64,000 bases of DNA from CALKHQ01 sp050329975 (GTDB taxonomy: Bacteria; Pseudomonadota; Alphaproteobacteria; CALKHQ01), in NCBI GenBank assembly GCA_050329975.1, contig JBHJOG010000207.1, positions 14,632 to 78,631 on the forward strand, written 5' to 3'. A model generated the notes under the pieces. That model did no database searches, had not been told where the DNA came from, and saw only the letters and a list, made by a program, of their open reading frames with translations. The position numbers and the translations under genes are program-made. This document shows positions 1-8,283 of this stretch, one piece after another. Numbering within the stretch: the first letter of the stretch is position 1; each line of letters starts with the position of its first letter.

Positions 1-179
1 CCGCCAGCGTGCCGCGCGAGGCGGGCGAGTGCTACGTGGCTCCGATCTACAACGCGATGATCGCCGCGGGCAAGGACGTGCGCCTGAGCCGGCTGCCCGC
101 ACACGCTGTGGTGCCGCTGGGGACGCCGGCCGACGTCGCGGCCTTCGCCGCCGCTGAGCCGGTCGTGGCCGCTGCATGA
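1..179 (+). CDS. Sugar nucleotidyltransferase, C-terminal end (partial)
   Basis: The window opens inside this gene; the reading frame begins at base 3 and about 58 residues remain. The tail contains EAGECYVAPIYNAMIAAGK followed by VVPLGTPADV. This is the usual end of NTP-transferase-fold sugar nucleotidyltransferases, in which a V-PLGTP-D- motif follows an E-Y-AP-YN helix. The stop codon overlaps the ATG of the next gene (ATGA at 176-179), so the two are translationally coupled, and the partner is a glycosyltransferase, which fits a glycan role. The nucleotide-binding N-terminus lies outside the window, so the sugar substrate cannot be guessed. Confidence 0.7.
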   Translation, partial: ASVPREAGECYVAPIYNAMIAAGKDVRLSRLPAHAVVPLGTPADVAAFAAAEPVVAAA

Positions 180-1372
180 CCCTGCCGATCATCCTGCTCA
201 AGGGACTGTCGCAGTACGGCGCGTTGCGGCTGCATGTCGAGCAGCTCGCCGCCGCGCTGCGGGCCCGCGGGCAGGAGGTGTTCGTCTTCGATCACGCCCA
301 GGAGACCTCGGATCGGCTGGTTGCCGCGCTCAACGCGGGCTGCCGGGCGGTCGTCTCCTTCAATGGGGTCGGGCTCGACATGCTGGTCGAGGACAGGCCG
401 TTCTACGACGTGGTCGGGGTGCCGCTGGTGACGATGATCGTCGACCACCCGGCCCACCACGCCCAGCGGCTGGCTGCAGCCGGGACCCGCGTGGTGATCA
501 ATGTGATCGACCGCAGCCACCTGGCCTGGCTTGCCGATGTGTTCGGCCGCGACCGCTTTCAGATCACCGGCCTGCTGCCGCCGGGCGGCAATGTGGACGC
601 GCCCCCCGAGGACAACGACGTCGACTCGTTCCTGGCCCGGCGCGACATCGCGCTGCTGTTCACGGGCACCTACCGCGGCGTCCCCGAGCGCCAATGGTCG
701 AAGCTGGGCAGCCCCTTCGTCCGTGGCGTCCTGGATGCCGCCGCCGACCTCTGCCTCGCGCATGACATGCTGCCGGTCGAAGAGGCCCTGCAGCAGGCGC
801 TGGCCAGTCACGACGTGCAGGTGTCCGGCGAAACCCGGCGCCGGTTCTGGCGGCTGGCCGCGTCGCTCACCGACTTCGTGCATGGACTGCGCCGCCACCA
901 GGCGCTGAGCGCGATCGGCGAAGCGGGCCTGCCGCTCAGCCTGTACGGCCGCGATTGGGACCCCTATCTCGAGGCCCATCCGCACGTGGCCTACGGCGGT
1001 GAGGGCAGCTTCGAGGAAACGCTGCAGCACCTGAAGCGCACCCGGATCTGCCTCAACACCAACACAAATTTCGTCGCCGGCGCCCACGAGCGCGTGTTCG
1101 CCGCCCAGTGCGCGGGTGCCGCCGTGTGCACCGACGCCAGCCGCTACTACCAGGACATGTACCGGGACGGCGTGGACATCATGCTCTACCGTTGGACCCG
1201 GCTTGCGGAACTGCCCGGTTTGATCGGCTCCTATCTGAACGACCCGCCCCGCCTGGCCGGGCTCGCCTTCGCCGGCAGGGCAACCGCCGAGGCACACCAC
1301 GGCTGGGAGAGCCGCGCCGATACCCTGCTCGGTCAGATCGACATCTACTACGGATTCGGCCGCTGCGCCTGA
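176..1372 (+). CDS. CgeB-like glycosyltransferase (GT-B fold)
   Basis: This encodes 398 residues starting at the ATG that overlaps the upstream stop codon. The C-terminal part reads ICLNTNTNFVAGAHERVFAA, then a G-A-V-TD-S-Y segment and a YRDGVDIMLY stretch. This resembles the nucleotide-sugar-binding half of CgeB/Glyco_trans_1_2 proteins, where H-E-R and a C-G-A-V-TD pattern contact the donor. There is no signal peptide or membrane segment, so the protein is presumably cytoplasmic. Coupling to a nucleotidyltransferase suggests both act on the same glycan. Acceptor and donor are unknown. No terminator is visible downstream; the next gene is convergent. Confidence 0.7.
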   Translation: MTLPIILLKGLSQYGALRLHVEQLAAALRARGQEVFVFDHAQETSDRLVAALNAGCRAVVSFNGVGLDMLVEDRPFYDVVGVPLVTMIVDHPAHHAQRLAAAGTRVVINVIDRSHLAWLADVFGRDRFQITGLLPPGGNVDAPPEDNDVDSFLARRDIALLFTGTYRGVPERQWSKLGSPFVRGVLDAAADLCLAHDMLPVEEALQQALASHDVQVSGETRRRFWRLAASLTDFVHGLRRHQALSAIGEAGLPLSLYGRDWDPYLEAHPHVAYGGEGSFEETLQHLKRTRICLNTNTNFVAGAHERVFAAQCAGAAVCTDASRYYQDMYRDGVDIMLYRWTRLAELPGLIGSYLNDPPRLAGLAFAGRATAEAHHGWESRADTLLGQIDIYYGFGRCA

Positions 1373-1464
1373 GGAGCCGATCGGCGGCCGGTCGGCGCGG
1401 ACACTCCTCGAATTGCGGCGCGGCGGCAGGCGCCGCCGCACGCAATCGGCGTGAATCCTGCCGG

Positions 1465-1902
1465 CTATTGGAACACGGCCCGGGAGACGCGATAATTGTC
1501 GGCTGGATCCATGGCGCTGGAGGAGATGTCCATTGTGTCCGTATAGAGCGTTATGGTCGTGATCCTGGGGTTCTCAGTATAGAGTATGAGGGAGGTCTCG
1601 TCGGCGCGCGCAGACCATTGGACGGGCGCCGCGGTCGTGGGATACGGACCCTCCCAGGTGCTTGCTTCGATCTTTCGGAAGGTGCCGACCAACTGCTCGC
1701 TCGGACCCCTCACCAGATCGAAGCTTATGAGGTGAAGCCCGTCCATCTGCGTCGCGGCGACTGGTGCCGCAGCCGGCGCCGCAGCCGGCGCCGCAGCCTG
1801 CTGCGGTGGCTGATCGTTACGGTCTCCGTCGGACCGGCAGCCGGTCACGGCCAGCATCACGACAAGAATCAGGCCGGAGAACCTTGCGACAGAAGCGGTC
1901 AT
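1465..1902 (-). CDS. Small lipoprotein of unknown function
   Basis: I take the start at 1902, where ATG is preceded by GGAG and begins MTASVARFSG. This gives 145 residues; a longer open frame upstream lacks a ribosome-binding site. A hydrophobic segment ends in the lipobox VTGC (Cys22), so it should be exported and lipidated. A low-complexity Ala/Pro stretch follows the Cys and is encoded by a short 12-bp direct repeat around 1766-1798. The remainder (about 90 residues) is a soluble domain I do not recognise. It converges on the glycosyltransferase gene and diverges from the PhyH gene. No function can be assigned. Confidence 0.6.
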   Translation of the reverse strand: MTASVARFSGLILVVMLAVTGCRSDGDRNDQPPQQAAAPAAAPAAAPVAATQMDGLHLISFDLVRGPSEQLVGTFRKIEASTWEGPYPTTAAPVQWSARADETSLILYTENPRITTITLYTDTMDISSSAMDPADNYRVSRAVFQ

Positions 1903-2111
1903 GGGGGCGTCTCCTTCGGGATGTGCGGGGATAGGGTGAGGACGTTCGGCGACAGAAGCAACAGCGTGCAACGCAGTTGCCTCTCGGACCAGACTATGTG
2001 AGAGCTTTCCCCGGCCCAACCGAATTGACGGACTTGGACCGACATAACTCCTTTGCCGCAGGCGCGTCGCTGTTCCGATAGCATGGCGCTGGCAACGAGT
2101 AGGAGGCTGCC

Positions 2112-2906
2112 ATGCAACTCACCGCCGACCAGCTGGAGACCTTCGACCGCGACGGCTGGCTTCTGCTCGAGGATATGTTCTCGGCGCCCGAGGTCGCGCT
2201 GCTGAAGCGCGAGGCCGCCCGGGTCTATGCCCTCGACCGCCCGGAGGTATTCCGGGAGAAGGACGGCAAGACCGCCCGGACCGCCTTCGCCGCCCATACC
2301 TACAATGAGGCGTTCCGCCGTCTGGGCCGCCATCCGCGGCTGGTCGAGCCGGTGAAGCAACTCCTCGGCGGCGACGTCTACATCCACCAGTACAAGCTGA
2401 ACGCCAAGGCCGCTTTCGGCGGCGACGTCTGGCAATGGCACCAGGACTACGGCACCTGGGCCCGGGACGACGACATGCCCGAGGCGCGGGCCATGAACAT
2501 AGCGCTGTTCCTGGATCCGGTGACCGAGTTCAACGGCCCGCTGATGTTCATCCCGGGTTCCCACAAGCAGGGCGTGATCGAGGCCGGCCACGACGTCGCC
2601 ACCACCTCGTACCCGCTGTGGACGCTCGACCAGGACACCATCCGCCGGCTGGTCGCCGAGGGCGGCATCGTCGCGCCAAAGGGGGCCCCGGGGACGGTAC
2701 TGATGTTCCATTCGACCCTGGTCCATGGCAGCTCCAGCAACATGTCCCCCTTCGACCGGTCGATCGTCTATCTGAGCCTGTGCCGGGTCGACAATCACAT
2801 CCGGCGATTCTCGCGCCCGGAATGGATCGCCCACCGCGATTTCACGCCCATCGAATGCCTGCCGGACGATTGCCTGGCCCCGCTGCTGGGCGAGAAGGCA
2901 GCCTGA
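2112..2906 (+). CDS. Phytanoyl-CoA dioxygenase (PhyH) family Fe(II)/2-oxoglutarate oxygenase
   Basis: At 264 residues this is the usual length for bacterial PhyH proteins. The iron-binding triad is visible as H110-x-D112 in WQWHQDYGTW and H205 in STLVHGSSSN, with R216 as the probable 2-oxoglutarate ligand. The segment around the HxD motif resembles ectoine hydroxylases, but there are no ectoine genes nearby, so the substrate is open. The start has GGAGG just upstream (AGTAGGAGGCTGCC). A SAF-domain oxidoreductase follows after 18 bp on the same strand, suggesting a two-gene catabolic or modification unit. A pairing of oxygenase and dehydrogenase would suit sequential oxidation of one small molecule (inference). 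Confidence 0.8.
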   Translation: MQLTADQLETFDRDGWLLLEDMFSAPEVALLKREAARVYALDRPEVFREKDGKTARTAFAAHTYNEAFRRLGRHPRLVEPVKQLLGGDVYIHQYKLNAKAAFGGDVWQWHQDYGTWARDDDMPEARAMNIALFLDPVTEFNGPLMFIPGSHKQGVIEAGHDVATTSYPLWTLDQDTIRRLVAEGGIVAPKGAPGTVLMFHSTLVHGSSSNMSPFDRSIVYLSLCRVDNHIRRFSRPEWIAHRDFTPIECLPDDCLAPLLGEKAA

Positions 2907-2924
2907 TCGCAAAGGACAAGCCAC

Positions 2925-4277
2925 ATGAATTTGCACGCCCTCATGGCCGCCCGTGCCGACCGTCCCGTCCGGGTCGGGCTCATCGGTGCCGGCAAGTTCG
3001 GCGCCATGTTCCTGGCCCAGGTACCGTTCATGCCGGGCCTGCATGTGGCCGCGATCGCCGACCTGCGGCCGGACGGCGTGCGCGCGCGGCTGAAGGCGGT
3101 CGGCTGGGACGAGGCGCGCGGCCAGGCTGCGGACCTGGACGCCGCGCTGGCCACCGGCGGGACCTGGATCGGCGACGACGCTATGGCGATGATCGCGTCC
3201 GAACCGATCGAGATCGTGATCGACGCCACCGGCGACCCAGCTTCCGGCATCGCTCACGCGCTCGCCTGCTTCGAACACGGCAAGCACCTGATCATGGTCA
3301 ATGTGGAGGCGGACGCGCTGGCCGGGCCGCTGCTGGCGGAGCGGGCACGGCAGGCGGGGGTGCTCTACTCGCTCGCCTATGGCGACCAGCCGGCGCTGAT
3401 CTGCGAGCAGGTGGACTGGGCGCGGGCCTGCGGCATGCGCGTGGTGGCGGCTGGCAAGGGCACCCGCTACCGGCCGGAATTCCACGGCTCCACCCCCGAC
3501 ACGGTCTGGGGCTATTACGGGCTGACGCCGGAGCAGGCCCAGGCGGCCGGCATGAACCCGAAGATGTTCAACTCCTTTCTCGACGGCACCAAGTCGGGCA
3601 TCGAGATGGCGGCGGTGGCCAACGCCACCGGGCTGACCCCCAGCCCCGGCGGGCTGAAGTTCCAGCCCTGCGGTGTGCATGACATCGCGCGGATGCTGCG
3701 GCCAGCGGAGGTGGGCGGCATCCTGCACCATGCCGGCCAGGTCGAGGTGATCTCCAGCGACGAATTCGACGGCCGCGCGGTGGTGGGCGACCTGCGCTGG
3801 GGCGTCTATGTGGTGATCGAGGGCCCAAGCGACTACGCCGCCCGCTGCTTCGGGGAGTACGGCATGATCACCGATCCGACGGGCCGCTACACGGCGCTCT
3901 GGCGCCCCTACCACATGATCGGGCTCGAGCTCGGCGTCTCTGTCGCCAGCATCGCCGCCCGCGGCGAGGCGACGGGCGCGGCGCGGCAGTGGCTGGGCGA
4001 TGTGGTGGCGACCGCCAAGCGCGACCTCGCACCGGGCGAAGAGCTGGATGGGGAGGGCGGCTACACCGTCTGGGGCCGGCTCTATCCGGCGGAGCGGTCG
4101 CTGGCCATCGGCGGCCTGCCGATCGGGCTGGCCGACAGGGCGCGGCTGCTGCATCCGGTCCAGGCCGGCCAGCCGGTCCGCTGGTCCGATGTGGCGCTGG
4201 ACGCGGAGCAGCCGGCGGTCGCCCTGCGCCGCGAGATGGAGCGCGCCTACGCGCCGCAGGCGGACGCGGCGGAGTAA
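2925..4277 (+). CDS. SAF-domain NAD(P)-dependent oxidoreductase (homoserine dehydrogenase-like)
   Basis: The 450-residue product starts with a Rossmann motif, RVGLIGAGKFGAMF, at about residues 18-31. A V-D-ATGDP segment and an H-L-MVN-E-D pattern typical of homoserine dehydrogenase-like or Gfo/Idh-like enzymes follow. The last about 100 residues (ATAKRDLAPGEELDGEGGY onward) match the SAF fold (SAF: sialic-acid synthase/antifreeze type beta-clip). This combination defines a poorly characterised family. It lies 18 bp downstream of the PhyH oxygenase, probably in one transcript. The reaction is not known; redox chemistry on a hydroxylated intermediate is an inference from the Rossmann domain and neighbour. 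Confidence 0.75.
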   Translation: MNLHALMAARADRPVRVGLIGAGKFGAMFLAQVPFMPGLHVAAIADLRPDGVRARLKAVGWDEARGQAADLDAALATGGTWIGDDAMAMIASEPIEIVIDATGDPASGIAHALACFEHGKHLIMVNVEADALAGPLLAERARQAGVLYSLAYGDQPALICEQVDWARACGMRVVAAGKGTRYRPEFHGSTPDTVWGYYGLTPEQAQAAGMNPKMFNSFLDGTKSGIEMAAVANATGLTPSPGGLKFQPCGVHDIARMLRPAEVGGILHHAGQVEVISSDEFDGRAVVGDLRWGVYVVIEGPSDYAARCFGEYGMITDPTGRYTALWRPYHMIGLELGVSVASIAARGEATGAARQWLGDVVATAKRDLAPGEELDGEGGYTVWGRLYPAERSLAIGGLPIGLADRARLLHPVQAGQPVRWSDVALDAEQPAVALRREMERAYAPQADAAE

Positions 4278-4283
4278 AGCCCC

Positions 4284-4314
4284 TTGACCTCAGCTTAGCT
4301 TGAGCTTGTAGCCT
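4284..4314 (+). promoter_or_regulatory. MerR-type promoter with overlong 19-bp spacer
   Basis: A -35 TTGACC (4284-4289) and a -10-like TAGCCT (4309-4314) are separated by 19 bp. The spacer contains an imperfect dyad, CTCAGCT and AGCTTGAG (4290-4304). An over-spaced promoter with a dyad between the elements is the hallmark of MerR-family activator targets. The layout CTTGACCTCA...TTGAG is a frequent form of it. The monooxygenase start codon is at 4350. No merR gene lies in this window. Confidence 0.6.
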
Positions 4315-4349
4315 GCGGCCCTTCGAACCACGCAGGAGGACCGCCGACG

Positions 4350-4700
4350 ATGGGCAAGCCGCAACACGAGGCCGGGGCAGAACGCATGCCGGTCACTGTC
4401 ATCAACGTATTCACGCCGAGGCCGGGAAGACTCGAGGACCTCGTCGCCGTGCAGCAGGCTGCGCTGCCGGGATTCCGCGGCCGGGTCCCGGGGTTGCTAG
4501 GCAGCCGCTTCTACCGGGCGCTGGACGGGCGGAACGCGGTGCTGGTCAGCGTGTTCGAGACGCCGGACGACTTTCAGCAGTTCCGCGGGTCCGATCTGTT
4601 CGCCGCTCATCGCGACCGGATCTCGCCCCTGCTGGAGGGAACGAACCCGGGGCTCTACGAACTGGTGTACGAGGCAGGGGAGGGTGCGGCTGCCGGCTGA
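4350..4700 (+). CDS. Antibiotic biosynthesis monooxygenase (ABM) family protein
   Basis: This 116-residue protein starts at an ATG preceded by AGGAGG. It contains VTVINVFTPRPGRLEDLVAV and a later SVFETPDDFQQFRGSD, the alpha/beta ferredoxin-like pattern of small dimeric ABM or quinol-monooxygenase-like enzymes. These act without a cofactor on quinols or other electron-rich rings, or serve in oxidative or heme stress. An internal Met at 4386 would also leave the whole domain intact, but the upstream ribosome-binding site favours 4350. The MerR-type promoter upstream points to induction by a metal, redox or small-molecule cue. Confidence 0.75.
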   Translation: MGKPQHEAGAERMPVTVINVFTPRPGRLEDLVAVQQAALPGFRGRVPGLLGSRFYRALDGRNAVLVSVFETPDDFQQFRGSDLFAAHRDRISPLLEGTNPGLYELVYEAGEGAAAG

Positions 4701-4720
4701 GTGTCGCCTGCGGCGACTGT

Positions 4721-5266
4721 TCAGGCGACGGCGGGGGGGCGGATCGCGATCCGTTCGATCACCCCGAGGATGACGGACCGGCCGGCCCTGCGGTCGATGA
4801 ACGGGCAGTCGATCGATTCGATGTCCACCAGGTCCTTCCGGTCGTTGAGGATCGTCCCGCGCACCAGATGGCAGCGGCCGGTATCGGCGACCCGCTCGTA
4901 GTGGCTGGTGAGCGCTAGGGCGCTGTCCGGGCTGCAGATCTCAGCGACCGGCCCCGTCGCCTTGCAGTGCGGGAAGACCTCGTGCATGGCCTCGCCCCGG
5001 ATGGCGAACACCCAGTCGGCAGGGGCGCGACGCTTGACCAGGTAGAGGTGGGCGACAACCGTCCTGTGCTCGGTCACGTCGAAGCACGACCAGTCGGGCG
5101 GCAAGCCGCCGGCGACGGCGTTCCACCAGTCGAAGAGGTGGCGGACCTTCCGGCTGACGCAATCGAGTGCCCCGTCCAGGCGATGGACGGCCGCGCCCCT
5201 CAGCGGCGTCAGGCTGGGGCTGCCGGCATCCGGGTGGCTGCGCTCGCGGTTGAGAGGGACGTTCAT
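4721..5266 (-). CDS. PAS-domain protein (PAS_5-like)
   Basis: The 181-residue product contains an LFDWWNAVAGGLPPDWSCFD stretch and then LYLVKRRAPADWVFAIRGEA. This follows the pattern of the PAS_5 family, common in Rhodospirillales: an aromatic W-x2 region, a D-x-P or D-V stretch, and an R-G-x-G-like sensor strand. No kinase, GGDEF or HTH output domain follows, so it is a stand-alone sensor or a protein of unknown partnership. The start at 5264-5266 has no convincing ribosome-binding site; the next in-frame ATG is within the domain. It is divergent from a possible small gene and from pdxY. Confidence 0.65.
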   Translation of the reverse strand: MNVPLNRERSHPDAGSPSLTPLRGAAVHRLDGALDCVSRKVRHLFDWWNAVAGGLPPDWSCFDVTEHRTVVAHLYLVKRRAPADWVFAIRGEAMHEVFPHCKATGPVAEICSPDSALALTSHYERVADTGRCHLVRGTILNDRKDLVDIESIDCPFIDRRAGRSVILGVIERIAIRPPAVA

Positions 5267-5438
5267 GGAGCGACGCTATCACGGGTGCGTTAAGGAATTC
5301 CTCGAAGCGCGCGGGCGGTTCACTGCCGACCGGGTTGCCGCGACCGGCGAATTGGTCCAGAACCCGCGGCAGGTCGCAGCAGGCCTTTCCGAGGCCGAGT
5401 CCGGCCTCCTCTTGCTCCACGGTGACGCGTTTCGATGA
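5265..5438 (+). CDS. Possible small protein coupled to pdxY
   Basis: A 57-codon frame starts at ATG 5265 with GAGGGAC four bases upstream. It ends in an ATGA overlap with the pdxY start. The product (MERRYHGCVKEFLEARG and so on) is hydrophilic and resembles nothing I recognise. The good ribosome-binding site and stop/start overlap argue that it is translated, at least as a leader for pdxY. Its ATG overlaps that of the divergent PAS gene in antisense, and short open frames are easy to find in this GC-rich DNA, so I hold it only as a candidate. Confidence 0.3.
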   Translation: MERRYHGCVKEFLEARGRFTADRVAATGELVQNPRQVAAGLSEAESGLLLLHGDAFR

Positions 5439-6307
5439 GCCAGCAGGCAATCCTGTCCATCCAGTCCCATGTCGCCTACGGCCATGTCGGCAATGCGGCG
5501 GCGGTGTTCCCGCTGCAGCGGCTGGGGTTCGAGGTGTGGCCGATCCACACGGTGATGTTCTCCAACCATACGGGCTATCCGACCTTCCGCGGACCGGTGT
5601 TCAGCCCCGACGACCTGGGCTCGGTGTTCCAGGGGATCTTCGAGCGCGGCGTGCTGCCCGGCTGCGCTGCCGTGCTCAGCGGCTACATGGGAACGTCGGC
5701 CCTGGGGGAGGTCATCCTGGATGCCGTCCGCCGGGTGCAGGCCGCCAACCCGCGCGCGCTCTATTGCTGCGATCCTGTGATGGGGGATGTGGATGGCGGC
5801 CTCTACGTCCGGGAAGGCATTCCCGAGTTCATGCTCAATCATGCCGTGCCGGCGGCAACGATCGTAACGCCGAACCAGTTCGAGCTCGGGCTGCTGACCG
5901 GGCACGACACGGCCACCCTGACCCACGTCCTCGCCGCAGCGAACCTGTTGCTCGGGCTCGGCCCGCGGCTGGTGCTGGTGACGAGCCTGGTGCGCGAGGA
6001 GGCACCCGACGATTCGATCGAGATGCTGCTGGTGGCGCAGGAGGGTGCGTGGCTTCTGGGAACCCCGCGCCTGCCCCTCGCGGTCGCGCCGAACGGGTCG
6101 GGCGACGCGACCGCGGCGCTGTTCCTGGCCAACGTCTTGCGCTTCGGCGCGCCGCAGGCCGCGCTCGAGGCGACGGCGGACGCGATCTACGCCGTCTTCG
6201 AGGCCACCGCTGCGGCAGGGACCCGCGAACTGCAACTGATCGCCGCCCAGGAGGCGATCGCAGCGTCGCGGCCGGGCGGCCGCTTCCTGGCCGAACGGGT
6301 CGGCTGA
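5435..6307 (+). CDS. pdxY: Pyridoxal kinase PdxY
   Basis: The 290-residue protein begins QAILSIQSHVAYGHVGNAAA, the classic PdxY/PdxK N-terminus where the pyridoxal ring binds. It continues with VWPIHTVMFSNHTGYPTFRG and a catalytic GSGD segment (APNGSGDATAALF) near residue 215, as in ribokinase-fold vitamin kinases. It phosphorylates pyridoxal with ATP in the B6 salvage pathway in the cytoplasm. The length matches the family. Its stop is 10 bp from that of the convergent lipoprotein gene. Confidence 0.9.
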   Translation: MSQQAILSIQSHVAYGHVGNAAAVFPLQRLGFEVWPIHTVMFSNHTGYPTFRGPVFSPDDLGSVFQGIFERGVLPGCAAVLSGYMGTSALGEVILDAVRRVQAANPRALYCCDPVMGDVDGGLYVREGIPEFMLNHAVPAATIVTPNQFELGLLTGHDTATLTHVLAAANLLLGLGPRLVLVTSLVREEAPDDSIEMLLVAQEGAWLLGTPRLPLAVAPNGSGDATAALFLANVLRFGAPQAALEATADAIYAVFEATAAAGTRELQLIAAQEAIAASRPGGRFLAERVG

Positions 6308-6317
6308 TCGGCCGGGA

Positions 6318-6788
6318 TCAGAACAGGCCCTCGAGGTCCGCGCGCGGCTGCGAGCCGGCCCAGTTCCATGTGCCATCCCGGTTGCAGACCGTCACCACCA
6401 GTGCCTTCGGCTCAGCTGGATCCTCCAGGGTGAAGATGATCTCGCGGCAGCGGGTGACCTCGCCGAACTCACGGACAAGCTCGACGTTGCCGTACTTGCC
6501 GCCGCCTGCCCAGCCTATCACCTCGCCTGGCTTGGCATCGCCGGTGGCGCGCGCAATCGCCGCCTGCAGGGCTTCCGTCTGTTGCTGCTCGTAGACGCCC
6601 CATGCGGTAGAGGCGCTCCAGCTCGCGATCACGCCCGCCGCCAGCCCGATCAGCGGATTGCCGGTCGCCGTGCCGGCAGCGAGGCCGACCCCGAGGCCGG
6701 CGCCCTGCTGGGTCGATTCCTGGCCCAGGGAACAGGCCGACAGCAGGGCCAGAGACAGAAGCATGGAACAGGATCGCAGGCGGATCAT
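6318..6788 (-). CDS. Glycine-zipper outer-membrane lipoprotein (17 kDa antigen/SlyB-like)
   Basis: The 156-residue product has a short signal peptide ending in LLSAC (Cys19). A Gly/Ala-rich zipper, GAGLGVGLAAGTATGNPLIG, follows at about residues 29-48, as in SlyB and rickettsial 17 kDa surface antigens. The C-terminal half contains EVTRCREIIFTLEDP and VCNRDGTWNW, typical of the surface-antigen domain where conserved Cys and a W close the fold. It is likely anchored in the outer membrane and structural. It is convergent with pdxY and lies downstream of a TPR-glycosyltransferase gene. Confidence 0.75.
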   Translation of the reverse strand: MIRLRSCSMLLSLALLSACSLGQESTQQGAGLGVGLAAGTATGNPLIGLAAGVIASWSASTAWGVYEQQQTEALQAAIARATGDAKPGEVIGWAGGGKYGNVELVREFGEVTRCREIIFTLEDPAEPKALVVTVCNRDGTWNWAGSQPRADLEGLF

Positions 6789-6842
6789 GATCGGGTACTC
6801 GTTCTGCTTCAGGGGCGCAGGGTAGAGGTCGCCGGGGCCGGT

Positions 6843-8258
6843 TCAGTTCCCGTCGGCAGGTGGCCAGTGTCCCTCCGCCTTGGCTGCGACAGCCGCCGCA
6901 AGCGCCGTCCGCGCCCTGGCGAACACCTCTGCCCATTCCCCCGGCACCTGCTGGCGGAACAGCCGCATCGAGGGGTACCAGGGGGTCCGATCGCTGTCGA
7001 CCGGGTAGATCCAGTAAGGATGGTAGGGCAGCAGGTTCCAGACCGGGCGGCCGAGAGAACCGCACAGGTGGGCAACCGAACTGTCGGTCATGATCACCAG
7101 GTCGAGCATCTCGATCGCGGCGGCGGTCTCGGCGAAGTCGTCCACACGGGTCCCGATATCGAGAATCACAGCATCGGCGCCCGAGGCGACGAGGTCGCCC
7201 TCGCGCGGACCCTTCTGCAGGCTGTAGAGCTGGACGCCGGGCACGGTCCCGAGCGGCAGGAACTGCTCGAGGGAGACCGCCCGCTTCGCGTTGCCCTTGA
7301 AGGTGACGCTGCCGGACCAGACGATGCCGACCTTGAAGCGGTCGCCGCCCGGGGCGATCAGAGGGGCGACGCGCGCGCGCGCTGCTTCCGGCACGGTCAG
7401 CGCCACGGGGGCGCCCGGCGCCATCACGTCGGCGCCGAGGATCCGCGGCAGCGTCATCAGCGAGCAATGGGTGTCGAAGGCCTCAAACCGCTCCTCGGAT
7501 GCGACCAGCCGGGAGACGCCGGGACACCCCTGGAGCAGCCGGCGCAGCGGGGGCTTGCATTCCAGGACGACGACCGCCTCCTGCTCCACCAGCTGCGGCA
7601 GGAAGCGCAGCGCCATCAGCGTGTCGCCGTAGCCCTGTTCGGGATGCAGGTAGATGGTCTTGCCCGCCAACGGCTCGCCGTTCCATTCCGGCTGGGGATA
7701 GCTGCGCGGCTTGACCTCGCCGGTCTGCCGACGGGCCTCGTAGTCGCGCCAGCCATCGCGGCTGCGTCCGAGGTGAAGCAGGATCAGGGACCGGTCCCAG
7801 CGATAGGTCGGGTTGTCGGGCTTGCGGGCGACGAGGGTGTCCAGTTGGGTCAGCGCCTCCTCGAACCGCGTCGCCTCGCGCAGGGCAACCGCGTAGTTGT
7901 GTCGGCCGCGGTCGTCGTCGGGATCGCGGGCGACCACCGCCTGCTGCAGCGCGAGCGCCTCGTCGAGACGGTCCATGTCTTTCAGCACGTTGCCGAGGTT
8001 GCCCATCGCCGCCACGTCGTCCGGCGCCAGCTCCAGCGCCCGGCGATAGCAGATCTCGGCGGCCGCAAACGCCTTCCGCTCGCGCAGCGCCACGCCGAGG
8101 TTGCACCAGATGCCGCTGTCCTGCGGCCGCACGGCGAGGTAGCGGCGGTAGAGCGGGATCGCCTGCTCGGTCCTACCGCCCTGGTGCAGCCGGATGGCGT
8201 CGGCGCGGACGGCAGCCAGGGGATCGGCCCCACCGGCAGCCGCCCCATTGTCCTTCAT
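6843..8258 (-). CDS. TPR protein with C-terminal GT9-like glycosyltransferase domain
   Basis: The 471-residue product has about five tetratricopeptide repeats in residues 10-180, for example GIWCNLGVALRERKAFAAAE and AAMGNLGNVLKDMDRLDEAL. A heptosyltransferase-like domain follows with HPEQGYGDTLMALRFLPQL, FKVGIVWSGS and a terminal VIMTDSSVAHLCGSLGRPVW. The last motif is the donor-site D-S--AH--GALG-P pattern of GT9/GT41-like enzymes. Such TPR-GT proteins are often found in flagellin or surface glycosylation loci of Rhodospirillales. A paralogue sits at 62091-63542 in the flagellin-adjacent operon. The donor and acceptor are unknown. Confidence 0.75.
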   Translation of the reverse strand: MKDNGAAAGGADPLAAVRADAIRLHQGGRTEQAIPLYRRYLAVRPQDSGIWCNLGVALRERKAFAAAEICYRRALELAPDDVAAMGNLGNVLKDMDRLDEALALQQAVVARDPDDDRGRHNYAVALREATRFEEALTQLDTLVARKPDNPTYRWDRSLILLHLGRSRDGWRDYEARRQTGEVKPRSYPQPEWNGEPLAGKTIYLHPEQGYGDTLMALRFLPQLVEQEAVVVLECKPPLRRLLQGCPGVSRLVASEERFEAFDTHCSLMTLPRILGADVMAPGAPVALTVPEAARARVAPLIAPGGDRFKVGIVWSGSVTFKGNAKRAVSLEQFLPLGTVPGVQLYSLQKGPREGDLVASGADAVILDIGTRVDDFAETAAAIEMLDLVIMTDSSVAHLCGSLGRPVWNLLPYHPYWIYPVDSDRTPWYPSMRLFRQQVPGEWAEVFARARTALAAAVAAKAEGHWPPADGN

Positions 8259-8283
8259 GGCTGTCGGGCCCTCGGGCGAAGCT

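Noticed and set aside
1899..4154. A 751-codon open frame on the minus strand opposite the PhyH and SAF genes
   Set aside because: It is antisense to two genes with clear motifs. Its product is His/Arg/Gly-rich without any domain, as expected of high-GC shadow frames.
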